A stretch of DNA of 64,000 nt from Cerrena zonata (Eukaryota > Basidiomycota > Agaricomycetes > Polyporales > Cerrenaceae). Position numbers and translations under genes: made by a program. How positions within the stretch are numbered: position 1 is the first letter of the stretch; every line of letters starts with the position of its first letter. Positions 29,562 to 39,637 of the stretch are shown here, piece by piece. A model generated the notes under the pieces. That model made no database searches. It saw nothing but the letters and a program-made list of their open reading frames with translations, and had not been told where the DNA came from. Where the stretch lies: positions 248,001 to 312,000 of the forward strand of contig JASBNA010000023.1 in assembly GCA_038087015.1 (NCBI GenBank). The letters are read 5' to 3'.

Positions 29562-30413
29562 TACGTTATCAATTACACGAATATCATTAGTATAAAAGTT
29601 GTAGTTTTTCTAGATTATGCTTAAAAACTGCAAATTCATCGAAAACCCTACAAAGAAAGCCCCATTTGGGGAACCACCCAACCCAGCTGTTGTACCAAAC
29701 GCCAACACCACTACCACAATGTACTACCAGAACATACTACCAGAACGTTACAACTTCATGTCCTGCCGGCCTTCATGAAATAAAACCCGCACACCATTTT
29801 TTTGCAACAATACAAAGACCACAGGATACTTACGTATTGATGGATATAAATAGTACCTAACTAACAAATTATTAGTGAATTATAAATAGTGAATTATAAA
29901 TAGTAAATTATAGTGAATATGAATAAACTATATGAATAAATTGAATCAATAGTTAACAGTGAAGACAGGAGCCAACCGAGCGAAACACCCAGTGCACCAC
30001 CAATGTCGCGCAGAGCGACATCCAAAAAAGGTACGGAGGCACAATGTCGCACCACATCCCGTAGGTACGGGCGCATCAACGCACCCGTACACAAGGTTAC
30101 CCGGCACCGCCCGCTGGAATCAGCGAATCAGAAACCGAACATTGCTCGATTACTCAATAACTTCTCCTGCACCCACCGACTCCGAACAAAACCCATACAA
30201 AAAGGTCAAACTGGGGGAAAGCCCATACAAAATCGCACCCAAAGAGCAGTGCTAACAAAAGGAGCCAATGAAAAAAAGTTAATCTGGATATTGTAAGCTG
30301 CTGGTACAAAAAAAAAATATACAGTGGATGAAGCTTCGTTTTCACCAGTCTTTATACTTTATAAGTCTTTATACACCTATATACACCTTTCTCTATATCT
30401 AAATTGGGAGACT
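29562..30413. repeat. EMC10-NDUFS1 spacer with repeats and hairpins
   Basis: Gene-free. GTGAATTATAAATA is tandemly duplicated at 29875-29902 in an AT-rich block. A GC-rich block follows: ATGTCGC (30003-30009) and GCGACAT (30015-30021) form a 7-bp hairpin, with a third ATGTCGC at 30044-30050. GTACGGG (30065-30071) pairs with CCCGTAC (30084-30090). CCCATACAAAA occurs twice near 30190 and 30222. Small open frames here are composed of these repeats and are rejected. Confidence 0.6.
30083..30092. promoter_or_regulatory. Rap1-like site upstream of the complex I gene
   Basis: ACCCGTACAC, a close match to the Rap1 core, forming one arm of the GTACGGG/CCCGTAC dyad, about 320 bp before the complex I subunit ATG. 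Confidence 0.35.
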
Positions 30414-32579
30414 ATGTTGGCTAGAAGTACCATATTACGAGCTTCGTCTCGTCGTTTTCTTTCTTCTAGTAGTAGAATGATGTCGGATGTATCAGTTACT
30501 GTTGATGGTAGAACAGTTAATATTGAAGCCGGAAGTTCTATTATTCAAGCTGCTGATAAGGCTGGGGTCACTATACCACGTTACTGTTACCACGATAAGT
30601 TGGCTATTGCCGGTAATTGTCGTATGTGTCTTGTTGATGTTGAAAGAATGCCAAAATTGATTGCATCATGTGCCATGCCAGTGCAAAACGGTATGATTGT
30701 CCATACTGATTCAGAAAGAATTAAAAAGGCAAGAGAAGGGGTTACTGAAATGTTATTGGAAAACCATCCGTTGGATTGTCCAGTTTGTGATCAAGGTGGT
30801 GAATGTGATTTACAGGATCAATCCCAAAGATACGGTAGTGATCGTGGTCGTTTTAAAGAATTAATGGGTAAAAGAGCAGTTGAAAATAAACCAATTGGTC
30901 CTTTGGTTAAAACTTCCATGAACCGTTGTATTCATTGTACCAGATGTGTTCGTTTTATGAATGATGTTGCTGGTGCTCCAGAATTTGGTACTTCTGGTAG
31001 AGGTAACGATTTACAAATTGGTACTTATATTGAAAGAAATATTAATTCTGAAATGTCCGGGAATATCATTGATTTATGTCCTGTCGGGGCTTTAACTTCA
31101 AAACCTTATGCTTTTAGAGCAAGACCTTGGGAATTGAAAAGAACCGAAACTATCGATGTCTTTGATGCAGTTGGTTCTAATATTAGAGTCGATGCTAGAG
31201 GTATTGAAGTTATGAGAGTTTTACCTAGATTAAATGATGAAGTTAATGAAGAATGGATCTCGGATAAAAGTAGATTTGCTTGTGATGGTTTGAAAACTCA
31301 ACGTTTAACCACTCCTTTAATTAGAAATGGTGATAAATTCGAAGTTGGTACTTGGGATGAAGCCTTATCAACTATTGCTGCTGCTTACTCTAAAATTAAA
31401 CCTCAAGGTGATGAATTAAAAGCCATTTCCGGTGCTTTATCCGATGTTGAATCAATGGTTGCTTTGAAAGATTTAATTAATAGATTAGGTTCAGAAAATG
31501 TCACTACCGATGTTAAACAAGCTTCTGATATTCACGGGGTTGATTTCAGATCGAATTTCATCTTTAATTCCACCATTGATGGTATTGAAGACGCCGACCA
31601 AATCTTATTAATTGGTACTAACCCAAGACACGAAGCCGCCACTTTAAACACTAGAATTAGAAAAGTTTGGTTAAGACAAGAATTGGATATCGGTCATATC
31701 GGTCAAGACTTTGATTCTACTTTCGATAAACAACATTTCGGTACCGACGTGAAAGCTTTGGAAAAAACTTTGAAAGGTGAATTTGGTTCAAAATTATCTA
31801 AAGCTTCAAATCCTTTAATCATTGTTGGTTCTGGTGTTGCTGAATCTGAAGACGCTGCCGCCATCTATAAATTAGTTGGGGAATTCGCTTCTAAACATTC
31901 AAACTTTAATACTCCTGATTGGAATGGGGTTAACTTATTACATCGTGAAGCTTCTCGTGTTGGTGCCTTAGATGTGGGATTCACTAACTTTAATTCTACC
32001 AATACTAAACCAAAATTTGTTTACTTATTGGGTGCTGATGAAATTAAAAATAAAGATATTCCAAAAGATGCTTTTGTCGTTTATCAAGGTCATCATGGTG
32101 ATTTAGGTGCTTCTTTTGCCGATGTCATCTTACCTGGTTCTGCTTACACTGAAAAATCAGCTACTTACGTCAATACTGAAGGTAGAACTCAAATTACTAG
32201 AGCCGCAACTAACCCTCCTGGTGTTGCTCGTGAAGATTGGAAAATCGTTAGAGCTTTGTCAGAATATTTGGGGGCTACTTTACCTTATGATGACTTATAC
32301 GCTATAAGATCAAGATTAGGCCAAATTGCTCCTCATTTAGTTAGACACGACGTTATCGAACCAGTCTCTAACGATATTGCCCTCATTGGTTTCAACGAAT
32401 TAGTTAACAAAAACAAATCAGCTAAACTCATTGGTGCTCCTTTGAAAAACCCAATCGATAACTTTTACTTCACCGATGTCATTTCAAGATCTTCTCCAAC
32501 CATGGCTAAATGTATTTCTTCTTTTGGTGCCAAGATTGACAAAATCAAAGATGAAAAACCTGATCTTAATGATATCTAA
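30414..32579 (+). CDS. NADH:ubiquinone oxidoreductase 75-kDa subunit (NDUFS1/NUAM)
   Basis: Iron-sulphur subunit of mitochondrial complex I; it receives electrons from the FMN arm. The chosen ATG at 30414 gives 721 residues with a Ser/Arg-rich presequence (MLARSTILRASSRRFLSSSS). Cluster ligands are visible in order: RYCYHDKLAIAGNCRMC with a later SC for the 2Fe-2S site, HPLDCPVCDQGGECDLQDQ with an N-terminal His ligand, and NRCIHCTRC with LCPVGAL for the 4Fe-4S sites. The molybdopterin-oxidoreductase-like C-terminal domain is present but degenerate, as is normal. Its presence excludes Saccharomyces-like yeasts that have lost complex I. Confidence 0.95.
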   Translation: MLARSTILRASSRRFLSSSSRMMSDVSVTVDGRTVNIEAGSSIIQAADKAGVTIPRYCYHDKLAIAGNCRMCLVDVERMPKLIASCAMPVQNGMIVHTDSERIKKAREGVTEMLLENHPLDCPVCDQGGECDLQDQSQRYGSDRGRFKELMGKRAVENKPIGPLVKTSMNRCIHCTRCVRFMNDVAGAPEFGTSGRGNDLQIGTYIERNINSEMSGNIIDLCPVGALTSKPYAFRARPWELKRTETIDVFDAVGSNIRVDARGIEVMRVLPRLNDEVNEEWISDKSRFACDGLKTQRLTTPLIRNGDKFEVGTWDEALSTIAAAYSKIKPQGDELKAISGALSDVESMVALKDLINRLGSENVTTDVKQASDIHGVDFRSNFIFNSTIDGIEDADQILLIGTNPRHEAATLNTRIRKVWLRQELDIGHIGQDFDSTFDKQHFGTDVKALEKTLKGEFGSKLSKASNPLIIVGSGVAESEDAAAIYKLVGEFASKHSNFNTPDWNGVNLLHREASRVGALDVGFTNFNSTNTKPKFVYLLGADEIKNKDIPKDAFVVYQGHHGDLGASFADVILPGSAYTEKSATYVNTEGRTQITRAATNPPGVAREDWKIVRALSEYLGATLPYDDLYAIRSRLGQIAPHLVRHDVIEPVSNDIALIGFNELVNKNKSAKLIGAPLKNPIDNFYFTDVISRSSPTMAKCISSFGAKIDKIKDEKPDLNDI

Positions 32580-33066
32580 TTAAATGATTAAACTAAATTC
32601 AAAAAATTACCAAAAAAAAAAAATCAAAAAAAAAAATCTGTTCATACTTTTGCATAATTTCACTACATTAACCACCCTTTCTTCCTATTTATTCATAGAT
32701 AAATTGAAATATTAATAAAAAAAAAACTTTTACTATAATCCTTTATTTTTCTTCATTTTTTAAACTTGTATTTGTCTTGATATTCACCTTTTACCCAAAA
32801 AAGAACTTGTCCATGCTCTACCCTTCTCTTCTATATATTAAGTTATTTATTTTCTCTTGTTATAATAAAAGCATTTTGTTCAGTATTTAAATTTATATTT
32901 CAATGATTTTTCTTTCTCTTTAGATAAGGTCAGGTACTGCACCTAAGCTTATTAGTTTTCAATCGGCTTTCCGATTCAACAAGACTTCAAAGTTTTTTCA
33001 AAGCTTCAATTCGATAGCTATCTTCGTTTCCAAAATCACTTACCAATTAATGTAAGGTGTGTGATA
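32580..33066. other. Intergenic region, complex I subunit to zinc-cluster gene
   Basis: About 490 bp, very AT-rich with several A and T runs. It holds the 3' end of the upstream gene and the promoter of the next. No element recognised. Confidence 0.3.
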
Positions 33067-35418
33067 ATGAGTCAGGATGCGCCAGAAAAAGGATCCAAGG
33101 ATTTCGCCAGTAAATGGAGACTGGTGAAAAGTTGTGCAAGATGTCACCGATTGAAAGTTAAATGTATCTTCGAAGACCCAACTTATTCAACATGTGTCAG
33201 ATGCTTTTCAATTGGTGTTGAATGCTCCCCCCATCATGATCCCACGGCAAAATTTGCTAGAAAATTGAATAGAAAATCCAAGAATATTGATGATCCTTTG
33301 AGTAAAGCTATATCCTCATTAAAAGAAGTTCAAACAGCACTATCATCATTGAAATCAGATGACTTAAAGCATCAAGACACAAAGAAATTGACCGATTTGA
33401 CAACGGTTTTCACCTCTTTGGCTTATACAATAGAAAATGTAACTGGAAATAATCAAATAAGTGCTACGGCTGATATTGCTAAATCGTCAGTTTATCCAAA
33501 AATTGGGTTTGATAAGAATCTAGCTAGGGAATTGATATATACTCATAAAGCATTATCTGAGGAGGAAGCCAAAAGAAGGTTCCAATATTTCATCAATGAT
33601 ATTCTTTGTTATTATCCGATAATTGTATTTTCCGAACAAGAAACTGACTTTGATTATAGCTTGAATCATGCACCCTTAGTATTGATGTCTTGCATTTTTG
33701 TAACAACTTTAAATGATACTGGATTGTCCGATACAACAGGAGAAGGTTTAGATTTCCGTTCGTTGAATAAAATGTTGATTTATTATTTAGACGAGTTTAT
33801 TGCTTACTTCTCTTTAATAAATCCAAGGGTTGTTAATCATCATTTGATTATTACTTGCATTATCCTTTCTCAATGGTGTTGTGTACCACAAAGTCCAGAC
33901 CATTTTAAAAGTCAAATTCAATTATTTACCGGGGTTGCACTTTCAAGATGTATAGATATCGCTTCAAAGCTTAACCCAAAATGCCCGAACATGATGATTG
34001 ATAACTCAAAAGAGAGAATCGAAGTTCGTATCTTATTAACAATATATTGTTGTTGTCGATCACTAGAGTTTCCATTACCCAAGTACAAGATTCTCCCATG
34101 GTCCGATAACTATGAGAAAGCTGTTGATATATTATTGTCTTCAAATAAAGTGAATGGATTCCCAAAAAGACAAGAAAGATATATTTGTTACTTTTCCAAG
34201 ATTGTTCATTTAGTTCAAGAAATGTTAGAAGTTCAATCTCTCACTTTGAAAGTTTCGACTGACTCAAGCGATGATTCAGATCCAATGTTTCAAAGAATGT
34301 GGGGTCCTGGACCAAGTTCAACAATTGGGATAAGGTCTATTCTAGAGGCCTATGAAAAAAAATTACATCAGACTTTTGCTGATAGTGGATTTATGGTTGA
34401 CGATCAGAAGTCTGGTAGAATTCCAAGGGAAAAGTATTTACTTTCTTTAATGTATTATCAAGCATTAATGATTGTTTACGATAATTTAATTAGTGGATAT
34501 CTATATAGCAAAAAAGCAGCATTCATGCAACCTGAATCAAGCTCAATCTTTAACGAAATGAATTCATTAGCTTGTATGAGAGACATTGCCAAATTGATAA
34601 AGCTTACAGAAAGTCTTTTGAATTCGTTTATCATGCTATGTGAAGAAACGATTAATTTACCAACTTATTTCTTTTATAGGGCATTGCGGGCATTGGTCAC
34701 TCTTATTAGAATGCAGTTGTTAATGAAATCACAGATATTTTCCAATACTGCCCCCAATAATAGTGAATTGAATGGCAATGTGGAGACCTATTTCGAAAAA
34801 TTAACATCGATAGTAAATGACGGCGTGACAAAACACGATCTGTACAACCTAAGAAACATCAGTCCCATATTGCATAAAATTTCGATTTGGATTAAAGTAT
34901 GCAATGGCTATAATACTAATACATCAACAACCAACCAAAACAATGGAACAACTAAATCCAATGCCAACGTTGATTTTATAAAACTTACTGATATGAGTAA
35001 GGATACAGAAATCCAAAATTTGGGACTTCCAAAAACCAAAGATTCCAGTAAGTATCTTACCAAAAGAAGAAGACTAGACAATAGTGTTTCTTTAGTGCGT
35101 CTGCAAGGGTCCAGTCAAAGTAATATGCAACAAATTTCAAAAGCTAATAACGTTCTGGACTTGGTAAACCCCGAAAGCCCCGTTTCTCAATCGCTAGAAG
35201 TTGATGAATATGTTAAATCGCCAAAGGGCCCATTTTCATCGAGATTTATCGATGATCCCGCAGATGCTACAAACAGTTTAAACACCTTCTCTATTCAAGA
35301 AATTTTTAGGGAAATCGACACCGATGTCTTGAGTTTTTTGGATCCGGTAGATCAATCTTATTTTAACGATGGAATTAATTTTCCATTTGATACAGACGAA
35401 CAATTCACTACAAACTGA
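33067..35418 (+). CDS. Zn(2)Cys(6) transcription factor
   Basis: Fungal binuclear zinc-cluster regulator, 783 residues from the ATG at 33067; the open frame begins two codons earlier at a GTG that is not a plausible start. The cluster CARCHRLKVKC...CVRCFSIGVEC lies at about residues 23-53, followed by a short coiled-coil linker. A middle homology region runs from about 160 to 560 (DILCYYPIIVF, CVPQSPDHFKSQIQLFTGVALSRCIDIA). The C-terminal 200 residues are Asn/Ser-rich with an acidic tail (DTDVLSFLDPVD), a likely activation domain. Target genes cannot be inferred. It resembles the Leu3/War1 group in layout. Confidence 0.88.
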   Translation: MSQDAPEKGSKDFASKWRLVKSCARCHRLKVKCIFEDPTYSTCVRCFSIGVECSPHHDPTAKFARKLNRKSKNIDDPLSKAISSLKEVQTALSSLKSDDLKHQDTKKLTDLTTVFTSLAYTIENVTGNNQISATADIAKSSVYPKIGFDKNLARELIYTHKALSEEEAKRRFQYFINDILCYYPIIVFSEQETDFDYSLNHAPLVLMSCIFVTTLNDTGLSDTTGEGLDFRSLNKMLIYYLDEFIAYFSLINPRVVNHHLIITCIILSQWCCVPQSPDHFKSQIQLFTGVALSRCIDIASKLNPKCPNMMIDNSKERIEVRILLTIYCCCRSLEFPLPKYKILPWSDNYEKAVDILLSSNKVNGFPKRQERYICYFSKIVHLVQEMLEVQSLTLKVSTDSSDDSDPMFQRMWGPGPSSTIGIRSILEAYEKKLHQTFADSGFMVDDQKSGRIPREKYLLSLMYYQALMIVYDNLISGYLYSKKAAFMQPESSSIFNEMNSLACMRDIAKLIKLTESLLNSFIMLCEETINLPTYFFYRALRALVTLIRMQLLMKSQIFSNTAPNNSELNGNVETYFEKLTSIVNDGVTKHDLYNLRNISPILHKISIWIKVCNGYNTNTSTTNQNNGTTKSNANVDFIKLTDMSKDTEIQNLGLPKTKDSSKYLTKRRRLDNSVSLVRLQGSSQSNMQQISKANNVLDLVNPESPVSQSLEVDEYVKSPKGPFSSRFIDDPADATNSLNTFSIQEIFREIDTDVLSFLDPVDQSYFNDGINFPFDTDEQFTTN

Positions 35419-35469
35419 TATTATAAATGAAATATTAAATAAAAATGTATAGTCACGTAACATTCATTA

Positions 35470-36928
35470 TTAGAATTTAAATTCTTTACGTTGTTTTGTA
35501 GGTTTGTTGTCGGCCTTTTCTTTTTCTGGAGAAATTGTAGTATCCTTTCCATCTTGAGCCAATTCATAAGTTTGGACATTTTTGAGTAGACCATCACTAT
35601 TACCTTCTGCTGTATTCTCTTTGAGAATGGTATACAATTGCTTAGGACCAGAATCTTCTTGCACGTCAGGCAGCTTGTTTGTCAGCGGCATAGTTTTAAT
35701 ACGAGAATACTCTGTTATCTCGACTTTTTCTGCATCTTGCCCATCATCCTTCTCTTCTTCAGAAGTCTGGAATCCTTCTTCTTCAACTTCGTCTTCATCA
35801 TCCTCGGCCAGGTCTTCTTCTTCCTCCGATTCTTCGCCCTCTTCTGGATGACCCCAAAGCGATTCATTCAATGGTAAAGGAGCTATTTCATTTCCATTTT
35901 CATCAGCGACAAAATAGCCCGAGTTTTTATACTCACAATCTAAACCAGGTATAATCAAGTGTTCGTACGCTGGTGGCTTACCGATTTCTCTCATTATATT
36001 GAGCCACGGAGGAGGGAACGTTAGGTTATTCTCAGACATACCCAATGCATGTCTTAGCGACTGAGATACTTTTCCTGGCTTTATATTCATGATTTCATTA
36101 ATAAATTCATCACTAGATTCTTTACCTTCAAAGAAAACGTCACCATAACCGGTGAGTCTTGGTTTTGTTTGAAATTTGAAAAATGCATCATGTAATTTCT
36201 GATAATCGATATCAAGCTTCCCCATTTTTGGCTGAACTCTTTCTCTTTGTTGCTGTTTCAAAGTCAGGTCATCTCCAGTATTTCTCATTTCTTGAATGTT
36301 AGTATCTTGAATGAATTTAGGAAGTTGGAAAGGTAAACGTTCGATTCCTCTCTTGGACGCTAAGTATTCTCTTTTACTGGACCAATGTGATGGCACCTGT
36401 ACAGTATTGAAATGGGATTTGAGTCTCACCAAGAAATACGGATCAGGAGCATCAACGTCGTTCAATTCGACCACCTGCGGTCTGGAAATAGATGCCTTTA
36501 ATGATGAAAGAGGAATTTTATTAATCTTCCGTAGTTGTCTTTTCGAAATTACTTCTTCTCCTTCATCCTCGTCTTCACTTTCATCTTCCTTATCAGAATC
36601 ACCCCAAGTTTCTTCAACTAATTCATCATTGATGAATGTTTCATTTTCCGGCTTCTTTGGTTTTTCGTCTTCAGTATTTGAACCATTGAATTTGCTGAAC
36701 ACGCTCGAGAACCGTGAATAAAGCTCGTCGTTTTCTAGAATCAGCATACCGTTCAGATCGTCGACTGTGTCATTATCTCCATCTTTCGTTATAGTACTGG
36801 AGGGTCTTTTCGATAGAAGTTCATCGGACTTACTTTTTGTCTCGTTCTTCGGGTTCGTCTCATTCAACTTTCGTAGTTTGGCCCTTCTCCCTTCTAATTT
36901 GATTTTTACTTCTTTTCTCCTTTGCCAT
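35470..36928 (-). CDS. CUS1: U2 snRNP SF3b subunit Cus1, with an apparent N-terminal frameshift
   Basis: Splicing factor (human SF3B2/SAP145) that stabilises U2 snRNP on the branch site. The main frame (35470-36867) shows the PSP domain PPPWLNIMREIGKPPAYEHLIIPGL and acidic regions at both ends. It has no ATG of its own at the expected start. The ATG at 36926-36928 opens MAKEKRSKNQIRREK, the basic N-terminus expected of the family. It joins the main frame (AKLRKLNET) only if one base of the CCC at 36882-36884 (GGG on the coding strand) is surplus. A consensus error is the simplest reading; corrected length is about 485 residues. Confidence 0.88.
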
Positions 36929-37156
36929 TATCACCGAGTCGTATCCCTAAGGTTTATCAAGAAGCTATCACGATGGCTCTTCACTAGTTTTTTCTATTTT
37001 ATTTTTTTTTTTTTCATCTTCTATCAAAAGCGCACTGTACGATTAGCTACTATTAAATATGTAAAAACTTAGTTCTTATATATACATGTGTATTGTCATT
37101 AGTCATAGGCAAGTATAGTGAGTATAGTGAGAGGCAATGGTTGGTTATACCCAGTT

Positions 37157-37468
37157 TCAATTATTTTTTATTTCCTGTTCCAACTGACTGATTTGTTTGG
37201 TCAATTTGTCAATTCTTTTATTGATTTCATCATCGTTTTTATCGACCTTCTCCAAAACAGATTTCAATTTGGATTCTATGTCACGAGCAATGTCAAAGAT
37301 CGTGCTATCGGGAGTGGGGTCTGGAGAGTTCTCTTTCGAGGTTATCGATTTATCATCAACTTTGTTATTTTTGGTGAGCTCTCCACTGTCCAAATGAGGT
37401 GTAGTAAGACCAGAAACACCGGCAGATTCTGCTTGACTGCTTCCTGAACTGCTTCTATCCGTTTGCAT
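37157..37468 (-). CDS. Small coiled-coil protein, HSBP1-like
   Basis: A 103-residue protein from the ATG at 37466-37468. The first 55 residues are Ser/Thr-rich and disordered. The C-terminal 45 form a heptad-patterned helix (IESKLKSVLEKVDKNDDEI, then NKRIDKLTKQISQLEQEI). The RIDxLxxxIxxLExxI pattern resembles heat shock factor-binding protein 1, a trimeric coiled coil that binds Hsf1 and has also been linked to WASH-complex assembly. It could also be another short coiled-coil subunit. Divergent from YOS9 with 164 bp between starts. Confidence 0.6.
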   Translation of the reverse strand: MQTDRSSSGSSQAESAGVSGLTTPHLDSGELTKNNKVDDKSITSKENSPDPTPDSTIFDIARDIESKLKSVLEKVDKNDDEINKRIDKLTKQISQLEQEIKNN

Positions 37469-37632
37469 TTCTTCAAAGTTGCAATCTCCAAAATTCAAGG
37501 CTTAAAGATAAATGTAGTTTGTTTTGAAAGTATTCTGATGGTTTTTTTTCGTTTTTTTTATCTCAGTGAGGAAAAATAAGATTAGGTGGTTTCTTTCAAT
37601 TGGGGTTATCAACTAAGTCGTATTCGAGAACG

Positions 37633-39300
37633 ATGGCATTGAAGGTGATATATCAGATACTAGTGGCTCTGCTAGCCGCATGCTCGGTGGGAGCACTCGA
37701 CACAGAGGTGGTTGGGTCGTTATATAACATCAAATACCATTATGCCCGTATACCTGAAAAAATGGCTGATCAGCTCAGTCGAAATCACGCTCAGGATTCA
37801 TATGGGGTAACTTTTGAAAAACTCAAGATCAGTAAAGATGGGGAAGAGAAAGAGTATCTTTGTTCATTCCCTCCTAATAGAGAAGAGTATAGTACAGAAG
37901 AACTACTAGAAGGATCTGGCAATGACACTTCGAGTGATTCCAGAGAGATGAACGATAAGCTACTAAGTGATGCAATAAAGGAAATCGAAAAGTCTTTCCC
38001 CAAGAACCAATGTGTATTTGCGTACGACTTGAATGCTGGGTATTGGACTTATGCTTATTGTTATGGTGATAAGATCATACAGTATCATGAAAGTGCCCCA
38101 GTTTATTCAAGATCTAAGGCCCATAAAGCCGCTTTCCCTGATTATGTATATACGTTGGGACGACACGCAAACCATTCTATGGACGAGGTGAAGATTGAAA
38201 ACCAGGGTAAGGATCACCCATATCTTATGAATCCCGATGACTTTAAAATCGAAGACTACGACGAGAGTCCATTTCTTGCAAACGTTGTTCAACCAAGAAC
38301 TCATAATAAGCAAAAGATCATAAAGCACAGAATTGGGAACGGTGCAACGTGTGATTTGACAAATGAGCCCAGAACAATCGATGTTGTCTATAAATGTGAT
38401 CCTAATAATAATCGGGGCAAGCCAGAGATATCGGCAGTTAATGAAGTTAAGACATGTCAATACGAAATGATCATCAATACCCCAAGACTTTGTTTGATGG
38501 ACGAATTTGTTCCTCATAACATTGTCGAGGATAAAATAGTTGATGTTGATTGCAAGCTTATATCTCGGGATTTAACTCCCAAAGATGATTCTTTTGATTT
38601 TTATCAGTACCTGGAAGAAACCCCTTCAGACAGATTCCCAGTCCCCAAGGACTATAAGATCACTTTAACCGACTTCAATCTTGGCTCAATCGGGAATGGT
38701 TTTTACTTTGGTCTGATAAAAGAAAACCCCAATACTGATAATTTATATTTCAATTTCCGTCATGTCATTGTCTATAATGGGTTTTTCGAATCTCTTCACG
38801 ATCTTTTGAAAAAAGTCGGCTCTACAATTGGGAACCGTCTTGACGTAATTCTTGCTCCTGTCTTCCATGATGATAAACAAAGACCTTTGGCTTGGAATGA
38901 TACCTTCTCCCTATGGTTCGAGCTCTACGATTTCAACGGTGACTTCATCACCTTGGCTAGACTAGAAAGAGACGGGACTTCAGAAACTCAGTTTTTGTCG
39001 GTGACTTTGGTTGACCACGAAACAATGTTAGATCAAGATGGTGACCCGGTTGAATTTGACCTTTCCAATTTCCAAGCCCCAAACGATGCCTGGAATTTCG
39101 AGTTCTACCAGGAAGGTGAACGGACCCAAGAGACTACACCCGTGGATCAATTAACCAATATTGTAGAGCAATTAATAGTCGAGCCCGAAGTCGTTGTTGA
39201 AACAGTCACAGTGACAGAAACAGTCAATCCCAACGACCTACAAGCCACCCAGAACGCGGAGGACGACGTGGTCCTTGAATTCGAACACGACGAACTATAA
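37633..39300 (+). CDS. YOS9: ER-associated degradation lectin Yos9
   Basis: ER lumenal lectin of the Hrd1 ligase complex; it reads trimmed mannose on misfolded glycoproteins. The ATG at 37633 gives 555 residues with a signal peptide (MALKVIYQILVALLAACSVGA). The MRH (OS-9) domain runs from about residue 120 to 300. It contains CVFAYDLNAGYWTYAYCYG, the W of the mannose site, and paired cysteines (CDLT, YKCDP, CQYEMII, LCLMDEF). The protein ends EFEHDEL, a true HDEL retrieval signal. The frame is open 11 codons further upstream, but without an ATG. Confidence 0.93.
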   Translation: MALKVIYQILVALLAACSVGALDTEVVGSLYNIKYHYARIPEKMADQLSRNHAQDSYGVTFEKLKISKDGEEKEYLCSFPPNREEYSTEELLEGSGNDTSSDSREMNDKLLSDAIKEIEKSFPKNQCVFAYDLNAGYWTYAYCYGDKIIQYHESAPVYSRSKAHKAAFPDYVYTLGRHANHSMDEVKIENQGKDHPYLMNPDDFKIEDYDESPFLANVVQPRTHNKQKIIKHRIGNGATCDLTNEPRTIDVVYKCDPNNNRGKPEISAVNEVKTCQYEMIINTPRLCLMDEFVPHNIVEDKIVDVDCKLISRDLTPKDDSFDFYQYLEETPSDRFPVPKDYKITLTDFNLGSIGNGFYFGLIKENPNTDNLYFNFRHVIVYNGFFESLHDLLKKVGSTIGNRLDVILAPVFHDDKQRPLAWNDTFSLWFELYDFNGDFITLARLERDGTSETQFLSVTLVDHETMLDQDGDPVEFDLSNFQAPNDAWNFEFYQEGERTQETTPVDQLTNIVEQLIVEPEVVVETVTVTETVNPNDLQATQNAEDDVVLEFEHDEL

Positions 39301-39637
39301 GTATATACTTGTATATATAGAGATGAATAGATATATCAAGATTGTATGAATTTGCAGTAAGATCTGGCATGTACTGAATATTACGCGTGAATCGGGGCCA
39401 TTGGGCGATCCCACCAGGGTAATTATGAGACTGCTCTCAAAAGAAAGAGGAAAAAAAAAAAAACTAAGAGAAGATTGTATGAAATATCTGGAAAACTGGT
39501 TGCATTATATTTGTGAAGACGGACAAAGGTTACAGTATTTGATTTGATTTTGATAGTGAAAGGAATCAAAGCATTTCCAAAGAAGGGTATTGTCAAGTTA
39601 GTTCAAGGAAAGCATTTGAGAGAAATAAACGTTAAGA
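39301..39637. other. YOS9-MSS51 intergenic region
   Basis: About 340 bp with an A12 run near 39452. Contains the YOS9 3' end and the MSS51 promoter; no element recognised. Confidence 0.3.
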
